Part shown: in pieces, positions 31,044 to 40,789 of the stretch | Layout of the letters: every line of letters starts with the position of its first letter | Numbering within the stretch: position 1 is the stretch's first letter | From: Centroberyx gerrardi | Taxonomy: Eukaryota > Chordata > Actinopteri > Beryciformes > Berycidae | Reading direction: 5' to 3' | Assembly (NCBI RefSeq): GCF_048128805.1 | Contig: NC_136017.1 | Span: 18,588,307-18,652,306 of the forward strand | DNA: 64,000 nucleotides | Translations under genes and position numbers: made by a program | Notes under the pieces: generated by a model | What the model saw: the letters and a program-made list of their open reading frames with translations, nothing else | What the model was told of the DNA's origin: nothing | The model's database searches: none

Positions 31044-31844
31044 TAGGGCTGTCAAAATTGGCCAAAAATGACATTTGATTATTCCTTCTAAAAAAAACAC
31101 ATAGGTTCGAACCATTCGAATATCTATTTTTGCGCATTATGTCCATAAGAGGGCAAACCAATACAACGAGAGACATAACTACTTGTATAGGTATATTTAT
31201 TTCAACATAAACATGTCTTTTAAAAGATCTACATACCTACACATTACAAAATAAACAAATAAAATAATGTCCTATACCGTAAAACTTCATTTAAAGACCG
31301 TAGACCTCTCTCTCTCTCTCTCTCTCTGCGCCGTGGTTAGTGCTAGAGTGAGAACTGAGAACGCGCTGTCTCTCAGAGCAAGATCAAATGAATGATTTGT
31401 AATTGATATGTTATTCGATAGCCTAATTTTTATACAGGTTAGGTAATATTCATACTGGTTTAAATAAACAATTTGATACAACTTTATCTCGAGGTTCCAC
31501 AATTTTGCCGTCTGACCAAAATCCGAATTATTTCCAAACAGGGCTTTTTAGATTGCTCGGAGGGGGTTGTGAACTCTCTGCCATCATTACCACACGGTTG
31601 TTGTTGAATTATTCGCTCGTTTCAGTTTGACCTACATTTCATTTTCAATCAATGAAAGTGACGTTGTGTGACTCCTGTCCGTCATGCAGTGCATTCAGTG
31701 CAGCGGCCCAGGCCCACGCAAGAACTCGCGAGGCAGACAGCCGTGGTAGTGCTGCTTTTTTTTTTTTTTTCACAATCGAATATTAATTTTCACATTCGAA
31801 TGTCTGTTTTTTTTTACAATTCGATTATATAATCGAATTTAGAA
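31044..31844. mobile_element. hAT-type MITE inserted in L2 3' UTR, right terminus decayed
   Basis: The left terminus is TAGGGCTGTCAAAATTGGCC. TTCGAAT/ATTCGAA motifs recur at both sides (31094-31125 and 31770-31840). The flanks ATGTGTTG at 31036-31043 and 31845-31852 are a perfect 8-bp duplication. The right end lacks the expected GACAGCCCTA, so it is decayed or was altered before insertion. Contains a (CT)n run at 31304-31327. Confidence 0.82.
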
Positions 31845-32050
31845 ATGTGTTGTGTGTAATGTTGTCTTGTCTTGGTTTTAGATTAATGTTTTGGTTTTTC
31901 TTGTTTCTTTTGTTTGTTAGCGTTTTCTGTATGTGTATCATGTAATGTTGTAATGTTGTCTTGGACCCCAGGAAGACTAGCTGGTCGTCTAGGCGTCAGC
32001 TAATGGGGATCCTTACAATAAACAAATAATAAACAAATAAACAAATAAAC

Positions 32051-32270
32051 ACTGTCCATAGAATAGAATGCAAGCAACCATTTTCTATGGATGCTTGTGG
32101 GCACATGGTATTTTTATATGGTTTTAAGATGTGTTCACATCAGTGAGGTTAGGTGGTCAAGATCTTTAACAGTGAACAGAGCCTAACATTTGGAAAGGCC
32201 AGGATGTCACTCTCAGAACACAAAATAGTTTTGGTCAACAAGTGGGTATTTGAGTTAGTGCAGATGTAAC
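32051..32270. other. Intergenic, no gene seen
   Basis: No recognised feature. Confidence 0.4.
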
Positions 32271-32474
32271 CCTTGGACATTGAAGACGAGTTGGCAACCA
32301 TCACCTACCTCTGCTCTTGGATCACTCCCAGTAATCAGTCGAAACAAAACAAAAATTGGGTACCCAAAAAAATATTATGGAGCTCTATATCAAAAAAAAT
32401 TATGTTCTCTGATACTCAAGTGATCCAAGAACAGAGGTAGGTGATGGTTGCCAACTCGCCTTCAATGTCCAAGG
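32271..32474. repeat. Large inverted repeat, 56-bp arms
   Basis: Arms at 32271-32326 and 32419-32474 (starting CCTTGGACATTGAAGACGAG) are reverse complements with two mismatches around a 92-bp spacer. No terminal features of a known transposon family seen. Confidence 0.93.
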
Positions 32475-32518
32475 AGAATGACTGTCTCTACTCGGCTCCA
32501 GTCCCATCCATCAACTAA

Positions 32519-32995
32519 CAGGAAAAACATCACAGAGAGCGGTGACTTGACAGCAAGGAAGGCTAGAGGCTGGCAAGTGGCAACACTTGGCTAGGTCTTC
32601 TCTCCTCTCTACCATTTAGTCAAGTGAACTAATTTAAAACTCCATATACAATGGGTAGAGTATCTACAGTATTTAGAATATAAAACACACAAACAACTCT
32701 AAACAATTACCGTAACTCAATTTCAATTGAGTAGCTGCATTTAAGTTTTATGATCAGCTATTAGCCATGAAGCTAACGATTAGCCTTCTGACTTCTTAAA
32801 ATGAACATTTACTCATACACAAGAAATAACCTCTTTTCACAAAACAAGTACAATCACATAGGTACAATACATGTGCTCACCTAGCAGGAAAAACATCGCA
32901 GAGAGCGGTGACTTGACAGCAAGGAAGGCTAGAGGCTGGCAAGTGGCAACACTTGGCTAGGTCTTTTCTCCTCTCTACCATTTAGTCAAGTGAAC
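32519..32995. repeat. 111-bp direct repeat pair
   Basis: 32519-32629 and 32885-32995 are nearly identical (CAGGAAAAACATCRCAGAGA to TTTAGTCAAGTGAAC), 366 bp apart. The 255 bp between them are not duplicated. This could be LTR-like ends of a small element or remains of a segmental duplication. Confidence 0.92.
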
Positions 32996-33170
32996 CCGCG
33001 AACTCTCCTGCTAATGCATTTCTATGTGGCCCCTACTCTACAGCCGTAAAGCTGTAGTCACGGTCGTGACTCTTAAAGCGACAGTGTGTCTATTAACACT
33101 GAATCAAACAAACTGACTAAGTAACCGCTGGGTTACACATACAGTATAAGGCTGTAACACTACCAGTGTT

Positions 33171-33470
33171 GGGGAAAGTTACTTTTGAAACTAACTAGTT
33201 ACTTTACTTCGTTACTTGCCCTAAATAGTAACTAGTTATGTTACTAAAGTTAGTCTTTATTAAAAGTAACGCGTTGTACTTTCACGTTACCCACGTAAAA
33301 TCATGCCTTTAAAATGCGTCTTCTGCTGATGTCATCACTCTTAATGTACAGAAATCATCACTAATCGTCACGTTTGGGACACAGCCTTAAATAACAATCT
33401 ACCGTTGTCTAAAGAAAACAGCAAGGCAGCTTTCAGTTACCTGGTTCCACAGTAAATACTCAGTGGGGGC
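33171..33470. mobile_element. hAT-like terminus, other end not found
   Basis: CAGTGTTGGGGAAAGTTACT followed by TAACTAGTTACTTTACTTCG and repeated GTTAC/GTAAC motifs is a common left end of non-autonomous fish hAT elements. No right terminus was located, so the end coordinate is approximate. Confidence 0.55.
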
Positions 33471-33714
33471 TTGGACCGACTGGATGCCTTTCTGCCGTCA
33501 CTGCATCACAACCGGCAGGTGATTTTGACTTTATCAACACTGTGAAACATTGGCTCCATGTTCCTCTCTATAAAAAAGCCTAAATTGAGGAAAAATATGC
33601 TATTTATATATATTGCATTTAAGATGTACAGTATGTATCCCACAGCTGGAAGAGGGAGATGAGCCCTCCATGTTGATCAGCAGCAGTCCATTAGCCTTTT
33701 AAATAACATTGACT

Positions 33715-33765
33715 AGGGTGCTCTGGTGGCTCAACCAGTAGAGCGCGTACCATGAAGGCGAAGTC
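33715..33765 (+). mobile_element. SINE head fragment
   Basis: AGGGTGCTCTGGTGGCTCAA, then CAGTAGAGCGCGTACCATGAAGG matches the tRNA-derived head of the SINE at 15015-15210 in the opposite orientation. The body is missing. Confidence 0.72.
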
Positions 33766-34423
33766 CTAATTTCTTACAGCTAATGTGTGTGTGTGTAGTG
33801 TGCAGTGTGTTTGAGTGCAGAGTCAGCAGCCCAGCCTATGCTCAGTGTGGATGACCTCAGCTCTGCACTGTGTCATTAAACCAGGAAGATCTCTGAGGTC
33901 AGAATCCAGCTAAGATGGATGCATTTGACCTCAGTGTTTATTTGTTCAACTGCCAAATCCTTGTTTTACATCTATTGGCTCAGTGTCTATTTCACTGGTT
34001 GTGATTGTAGAAAGTGACTTAGTGCACATGAGTGGTTTGCTCTACTGTAGCTGCTGAGTATACGGCCAGTTTCCTGAACGGCAGAACTTCCTGTTTAAGT
34101 TGGCACAGTTAACCAATGAGACAACATTCTTTAAGAGACTTTTTTTCTATTTATCCTGTTTTTGTCCATGTTGGCATTTTCTGTTGACAAAGAGAAGGCA
34201 GCCCACCAAAGGAGATGGTGCTTAAAGCTCACTCTATATGATGTCAGGTTGAACTGGAGTTTCCACAGGGCTGGAGAACTTTGCAGTGATCCAAAATCAA
34301 CAAGAGGTTTTGCAAATCTTCTTGCTAGGCCATTCATATTGAAAGCTGTAATATCCAGACTGTATGAGTTTATGGATTTATAGATCACCAGGTTAGGTCA
34401 GCAAATAAGTACACATGCATGTG
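33766..34423. other. Intergenic, no gene seen
   Basis: Both strands are open for 70-85 codons around 34131-34388, but I recognise no protein and see no splice context. Confidence 0.4.
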
Positions 34424-34473
34424 GGTGTTTGTGTGTGTGTGTGTGTGCGTGTGTGTGTATGTGTGTGTGTGTG
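34424..34473. repeat. (GT)n microsatellite
   Basis: GT run with scattered TTT, GC and AT interruptions. Confidence 0.95.
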
Positions 34474-34517
34474 CCTTTAAGCAGTAATATAATGATTATA
34501 ATATGATATATTGCTGA

Positions 34518-34544
34518 AAGTATAGGACAGTATGTCCTATACTT
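34518..34544. repeat. Perfect short-loop hairpin
   Basis: A 12-bp stem AAGTATAGGACA / TGTCCTATACTT with a 3-nt loop. Confidence 0.95.
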
Positions 34545-35474
34545 CAATAGGATGAATGATTTGCTGTATCCTCTCTACATTTCTATTCCATGCTCTTCCC
34601 CCCCCCTTTACCTTTATGGCATGAGTCTTAACCTTGACATCATGATATTGTCAGAGATCACTATGCTTCCTACCTGTTGCATGTAGAGGTGACCTGTTCT
34701 GCTCTCAGCCCTTGCTGAGTTGCTCTGTAGAAGAAGAATAGCCCTGTGGGAGAGCAGACTGAGCTCGAATTAGCAGCTGTTGAAAGGTATGACAGTATTT
34801 GGCTGAAAATGAGGGACGAAGGAAACCGTGTGAAAGGAACTGAACCCATGATGCCCTTGAAGCACAAGGTGAAAGCAACGCAACACACGCTGCTTGCTCT
34901 TACTGTACATGTGGTAATATAAAACATACAACCAGTAACATAGACTCTCTGTTGCACTGATAAGGGAATATTGTGCTGTAAATGAGAGAGCAGTAAAACT
35001 ATATCCTGATCACCCACAGCCCTTCAGTACTCACATAAAATATATCAGTATTATTCATCACTATTAAAACACAGCGTAAATGATTAAGCTTTTTAGATAA
35101 TCACAATTCAAAATCATCAGCTTCTGCATGGATAAAATTCTGAATTTCAAACAGAATATCCTGTAATCACATTGTGAATAGGAAGGATAACTGAGCTCTA
35201 TCTATTTCATCAACACAAGGAGTTGTAGGTGAAACACAGATGATTGTGCAACTAGCTAGCAGAGTGGACGTCCTCGGCTTCTATTGTGACGACAACAGGC
35301 TGATCTTTACGGATCACAAGTCAGTTAAAACACTGTCAACAAACTTTGTTTTTACTTTTACTTTGTTTTTATCTCCCAGCCGCCCTGCCCTTCACCCAGC
35401 ATGCTCTGCTCTTTAGTCTCCTGTCGAAAATGGCAGCATATGGCTTAAATAAACCCTCCCCCTGTCTTATTAAC
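34545..35474. other. Intergenic, no gene seen
   Basis: No recognised feature apart from a short C-run near 34600. Confidence 0.4.
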
Positions 35475-35725
35475 TAGAATAGAATAGAATAGAATGGTCT
35501 TTATTGTCATTATACTCAGGTACAATGAAATTTCGCCTGGCTTCTCTCGGTGTAGTTAAAATAAAACAAATAAATAAAAGCAGTAGTAAAAGCAGTAATA
35601 AGTATATAATAAGTATAACTGTGCATAAACAAATAAACAGGCTGATCAAACTAGTCTCTTTCCCCAGGGATCCACATATCTGACCTACTACGCTGCTGTA
35701 GAGCTACAACCTGATGTGTGAGACC
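35475..35725 (-). mobile_element. Retroposon 3' end with (ATTCT)n tail
   Basis: The plus strand shows AGAATAGAATAGAATAGAAT, then GGTCTTTATTGTCATTATAC and GTACAATGAAATTT. On the minus strand this is a 3' end with an ACAATAAAG signal and an ATTCT tandem tail, a widespread fish retroposon end. The inner boundary is not sharp. Confidence 0.6.
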
Positions 35726-35923
35726 AAAATTCTATAAATGCCTTTTGGTGAAATGGGAAAAAGGGCTGAAATGTATCATTGTTAGTGTGCGATGGGCCAA
35801 AAAATGTTAGTTAATATAATCCCTTTAGATCTTAAATATTCAAAATGTTTGTAATATTCTTTGTAATAAGGTAGGTATCAAAACACACATCATATATTTT
35901 AACATGTAATACGCCCAATATGA

Positions 35924-35962
35924 TATCATTATCTGAAACCCTTTGGTTTCAGATAATGATAT
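35924..35962. repeat. Perfect 18-bp hairpin
   Basis: Stem 35924-35941 with 35945-35962, no mismatch, 3-nt TTT loop. Confidence 0.96.
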
Positions 35963-38028
35963 AATGTGTGATGGGCTAGATTTGGCCCATGCACCCCACT
36001 GGAGGCAGCTCTTCTAAGGATGATCGATACCAACAGGTACTGTGTGCATTAAGCCATGATGAAAAATCCACAAAATTGTACCTATTGTCAATGGTGCTCA
36101 GGTGGAAGGGTGGGGTGGGTTATGGTAGCACAGTGTTGTAACTAAGAAAATTGCTTAACAAAATATTTAATTAGGAAATCACTGAGCTACTTCCTGGTAT
36201 GTGGATGACAGTGCACCAAACTCCAGTTGGGTGATACTTGTTTGACTTCTACCGTACTGACTGGCGTATAAGCGCACTGTATTTCCCATATCCAGGGCTC
36301 CTGGGGTTCTGCGTGACCTAAAGAGTGCAGACTGTAATTCACCTAAGCATTGGGTTTGGCAAAAACGTGTTAAATATGAACAAACCAAAAAATGAACGCA
36401 CAAACAAATGCACACAGAGCCTGGCTCTTATAGAGGTGCTCCTCCCAAGCACCTAATAAACAACAGAATGTCCGTTATATAAAGGAGACAAGGAGAGGAT
36501 TAAAGTCAGTCTTGCCCCTTGCAGACATCATCCTGATAAATGTTAAAAGGCAAGGAGATAGCTGAGAAACTGAAACGGCTATTTAGCAGTATGAGCTGGG
36601 TTCAAATTTCAATTTGCACCTCCTTCCATAATGAGGCCAGTGTTTCACATCTCCTGGGTGTGAGGGCATATGCAACCAAAGCCACCAGCAGTACAATAGC
36701 CAGTCTGCTGTTGGTGAAGGCACCTTCCACCAGTCCTGCTGTCAGAGGGATATGTTCATAATTATCTGTAGACCTGGATGAAGTAGTATTTGCAGAATTT
36801 TATTTACTGTTATTATACTGTTTATGGTTTGTTTTAGCCTACTTGGTGTCAGATGGATGGGACAATGCAGTCAGTCAAAAAGTTTAGACAATCACAGTTA
36901 AGGTACATTTTTTTCTAAAATGGATATGTAATGTTTTGGAAATTAACTCTTAAATGCATTATTATAATTTCCATGTATGTCCTACATTGTAGGGATATCA
37001 GAATCTGAAGCATTAGCATTTGGATAATAAGGTCCTAATGATGTGAATAACATGATGCATTTTTGTTTTTCTAAGTAAAATAAGTAACATTCAGCAATGG
37101 CATATCTTGTAGGATTGAAGAAAAAGAAATCCCCAGCATGTAAAGCTTTGAAGTACTTTGCCCAAGAGACCAAAGTTTAAAAAATTTAAGTTTGTAATCC
37201 TAGAGCATAATTTTTATTCATTCTTACAGCAATTATGTCCACAGTGACACTGAACAATATCATCCATTCATGTTTTCAGAAGATGAGATAAAATTAGTAC
37301 TCAGGAAAAAACGCTATTGTCTGCATTTTTATGGACTGGGTCGACGATCTGTGGGGATCACATGACCTTTTTGAAGATAAAAGCTGAGCTTCTACTACAA
37401 TGTGACAGTGAATTATGAGGAACATGGCTTAAAAGAGTGGGCTGTCAACTCTTGTTAGATTTTCTTTTCCTTTCTGCGACAGTAAACTGAGATTCAGCAC
37501 TGGTCTGGGCCTTACCACCAAAAACAGTAGCTAAATGACTCTGATTCAACTGACACCATCATACATTCATAACCTCTATTGTATGACTGTCTAGTGCTAA
37601 TACCTTCCATACTTAAAATAGCCTGAGTCTAATTCTGTGGATCCTGTTATCTATCTGGCAAATATTAACTGGTGAATGAATTATTGGAAGGAATGAGTAC
37701 TAAACTTTGTACTGGGGTGAGCGGCAGCTAAATGTGAGTGAGATGTGGATTAATTTGTAACCAGTACAAAGTGTCGCAAGAACATATATTTCACCACAGC
37801 ATCAGGAGAGTGGGTAGTGGTGATGTTTGATCTGCGTCTTATAGGTTTAAGGCAACGGTTCAGACAGGAAAAAACAATGAAACTATAATAGGGATGGTGT
37901 GTATTACACTTTGGACACCAGCATCTGGTCATCTGTACCTTCAGCTTTAGACTATCATGCTGTAAAGTGTGAACCTTTATAAGTTTTTCTCCTCAGATGC
38001 TGTAGTTGTTTTTGTGTTGTATTTGAAT
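35963..38028. other. Intergenic, no gene seen
   Basis: AT-rich. No coding exon, RNA gene or transposon end recognised. Confidence 0.45.
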
Positions 38029-38036
38029 GTATATAG

Positions 38037-39342
38037 TAGGGATGCCCCGATAACGTTTTTTGCCGCCGATCGCCGATCGTCTATGAGCCATATCTGCCGA
38101 TACCGATCGGCCATACCGATATTTTTTTTGTTTTGTTATAGCAGCTGGTATAGCAGTATTATAGGTCTAACAGTTTCCATTTTACATACATTTCATCCAT
38201 CAAATTGAGTCCTGGTTAAAAAGTATCCACATTTTCTTTTTTTCTACCTCAATATTTACTTGATCATTATGTAAACAAAACCATGTGCGTTCTAGGTAGC
38301 GCAACATGATTTAGTGAGATAACCGAAGCACAAGACTCAGACTGTTGCCACTTGCCTGTTGTTGAGTCGAGTTAAATAAATGGAGACACCCTCCGAAGAT
38401 ATATATCCGTTTCAGTCTTTGTTTTTGTATAGCCTAAGTGAATGTTCTTAAGAGGGAGAGAAATGAGACTTTTCAGTTGCCTCTCCGCTGTTAGGGTCTC
38501 GACCAGACCTTAGATCGGGCCCAAAAAAACAAGCTCGACCCTACCCGAGCCCGTGCACGTTCTGTCTGAGCCCGGCACGGCCCGTCCCATTGGCTGCATT
38601 TATGGGCTCGAGCCCGGTTTAAAACCGAAATTTTCTTAGTAAATTGGCTGTTTATAAGTAAACTAATTCCGAGTTGTTTGAATGACAAAAATCTGTTCAG
38701 AATTACTTGCGGGATCTTACTGAATAGCCTACTTCCTCTCACAAAGGACTCGCAAAGCGAGGGTGGTGCCGTAGGCAGCGAAAACCCGACACTTACATTT
38801 CAAATCGTAACCTTTGATTGACTGGTGATAAAAACATAATTGACACAAGGAATTAACAATCAGACTTTGCGGATTACAGAGAAATTTGAATGACAGAAAT
38901 CTGTTGAGAATTACGCACGGGTTCCATGGATCCATGGTTATCAACCTGCCTGCGTGCGCACGGCGCCAGAGGAGAGGAGGAGACGCTGTGCCGCTGCTGA
39001 CTGAGATGTGAATATGTATCGATCACAGTGATTGATACATAAGGTTTAAGGTTACAATGTTATAATACATATAACATTCTGATTATCACACCAAATAGCT
39101 TATTCCCCACCCCAATTATAAAAAAAAAAAAAAGACGTTAGGCTATATCTCTGAGAGAGGCCCAGCCCAGCCCAAGGAATGCAGACCATTATGTAAACAA
39201 ACGCACATGGCTCACGTGTTTTGCGTCATCGATCGGTTTTTGCAATCGGCGACTATAAAGCATTATCGGAATTCTCCAATCTCATATTTATACTGAATAT
39301 CGGCCGATTCCGATTGCTGGCCGATCGATCGCGGCATCCCTA
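38037..39342. mobile_element. Non-autonomous hAT element with perfect 8-bp target duplication
   Basis: Termini TAGGGATGCCCCGATAACG and, inverted, TAGGGATGCCGCGATCGATC carry repeated CCGATCGGC-like subterminal motifs at both ends. Flanks GTATATAG at 38029-38036 and 39343-39350 are identical. The interior (from about 38492) holds GC-rich GAGCCCGG/CGGGCTCG-type sequence of what seems a second element, plus a duplicated TTTGAATGACARAAATCTGT segment (38677 and 38889). No transposase frame. Confidence 0.94.
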
Positions 39343-39350
39343 GTATATAG

Positions 39351-39595
39351 GTAAAATAATTTGTATAATCTAGATTATTGCACTGCCCCTTTGCACTGTA
39401 TGTGAGGTCCTGTTGCCCTTGGCCCAAGCTGTGGTTTGTGTATTGACCCCACAGTCAATGTGTCTCTGCACAAATGTCACCAAGACAATTTCCTGTGCAT
39501 TTATTGGAGACTACTTGGAAATTAAAGTGATTCTAATTGTGAATTGTATTATAGAAGTGGTTTGACACCGCCTACAGATCACTCATATAGTTATT
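39351..39595. other. Intergenic
   Basis: No recognised feature. Confidence 0.4.
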
Positions 39596-39623
39596 ATATC
39601 CCCGAAATGAGTTTCGGGGATAT
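39596..39623. repeat. 12-bp hairpin at the head of a dispersed-looking repeat
   Basis: ATATCCCCGAAA / TTTCGGGGATAT with a 4-nt TGAG loop. It is followed by a GC-rich GTCCGCGTC-like stretch and CGCGATAACTTGAACAGTTT, which reads like a dispersed fish repeat. The repeat's far end is not identified. Confidence 0.8.
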
Positions 39624-40214
39624 TATGGATTCACCCCACCCGCGTCCACGTCTGCTGTCTCGTCCAGCGTCGCGTCCGCCGCAGATCCTTCATGTGAACG
39701 CGATAACTTGAACAGTTTTTAGAAGAATCTTTTCAAATTTGGTATGGACATTGATGACCCCTAGAGGAAGAACTCTATTGATTTTGATGTGTTTGTGATT
39801 ATTATAGCTATTATTAATTAACTGATTAAATTCATGTCATGCTATTTGGACCCATATCTCACCAATGGTGCATTATATTGTATTGAAATGTGTCAAGAGA
39901 ATTGTTCAGGCCACTGGGGAGACTAGTATGAAGTTTGATGATAATTAATAATAGTTTAATAACAATAAAATTTGTTATTGAGTGTTAAGGTACATACCCT
40001 TTATTATTGGGGAGACAATCCCTAGAGGATTATATCCATTCATTTTGGAGTGTTTAGGAGTAAAAATAATATTGGATAATATTAACTGGTTAACTTTATT
40101 AATTTGTGATATAACAATAGTTACAGCATGCAAGCTTTATTATGAAGATTAGCCTAGAAGGAAAAATTTTATTTGGCAAAATAAAAATAGTTGGGACATA
40201 CAACCAATATAATT
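39624..40214. other. Intergenic, probable body of the repeat headed by the 39596 hairpin
   Basis: AT-rich after 39720 with no coding sequence. Confidence 0.35.
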
Positions 40215-40784
40215 TGTCATACAAGCAGGAAAAAACCCCAAAGCAGACTCAGACAAGCACAGGTAAGTTTAAAGGTCTTTACTGAATCTCAAAAGCTACA
40301 AGACAAGGCAATGGTCTGGCTGACAGATGAGGTGATGAGTTGGCGATTGGTGAGGCCCAACGGAGGAGGCGGCTGAGGGAGCTGAGTGGCAGGTAACAGG
40401 CCGGGCAGGTAAAGTGAACAGCAGGTAAGTATGGGGTAGCTGGTAAGTGGTCTTCAGTCTACAGAGCGGAGTTAGATGGGATTAAGGTGGAAGCAGTTTC
40501 AGGTAAGCAGGCAGATTCGGCAGATACAGAGCAGTGTGGAGCAGGCAAAGCAAAGTATGGCAGATAAATATTGCAGGTACCGGTTTGAGTGCTGAAGCAA
40601 AACAGGCGATTAACAGGCATGGAGAAACTAGCAAGACAGCTGGAAGTGAGGACTGAAGTCAACGATCTGGCAGAGACTGGTAGAATGAGCATGGCGGCTT
40701 ATATACTGAAGGGTTGATTGGTAATTGATTGCAGCTGCCGCCTCCCTGTGCCACTGGCCTGCAATTAAGTGGTGAGAGAGCAAC
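40215..40784 (-). repeat. Gypsy 3' LTR
   Basis: Matches 44707-45307 closely (for example TTTAAAGGTCTTTACTGAAT and GGCAGATAAATATTGCAGGT). Lacks the long (GA)n block of the other LTR. Its inner boundary lies directly beside the end of the integrase reading frame. Confidence 0.9.
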
Positions 40785-40789
40785 GGGGT

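Larger units (their letters stand above)
26390..32050 (+). mobile_element. L2-type LINE, near full length, interrupted by two hAT insertions
   Basis: The order is: 5' UTR, ORF1 (from 26488), ORF2 with endonuclease and reverse transcriptase (28046 to about 30925), and a 3' UTR ending with the L2-type signature GACCCCAGGAAGACTAGCTG (31965 onward), then GCTAATGGGGATCC and a tandem AATAAAC tail (32018-32050). Non-coding hAT elements sit in ORF1 (27118-27739) and in the 3' UTR (31044-31844). Without them the LINE is about 4.2 kb. The coding regions have one stop plus palindrome damage in ORF1 and three frameshifts in ORF2, so it is dead. Confidence 0.92.

Noticed and set aside
34131..34388. Both-strand open frames of 73-85 codons
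   Set aside because: No recognisable protein, no splice sites in frame, and openness on both strands suggests chance.
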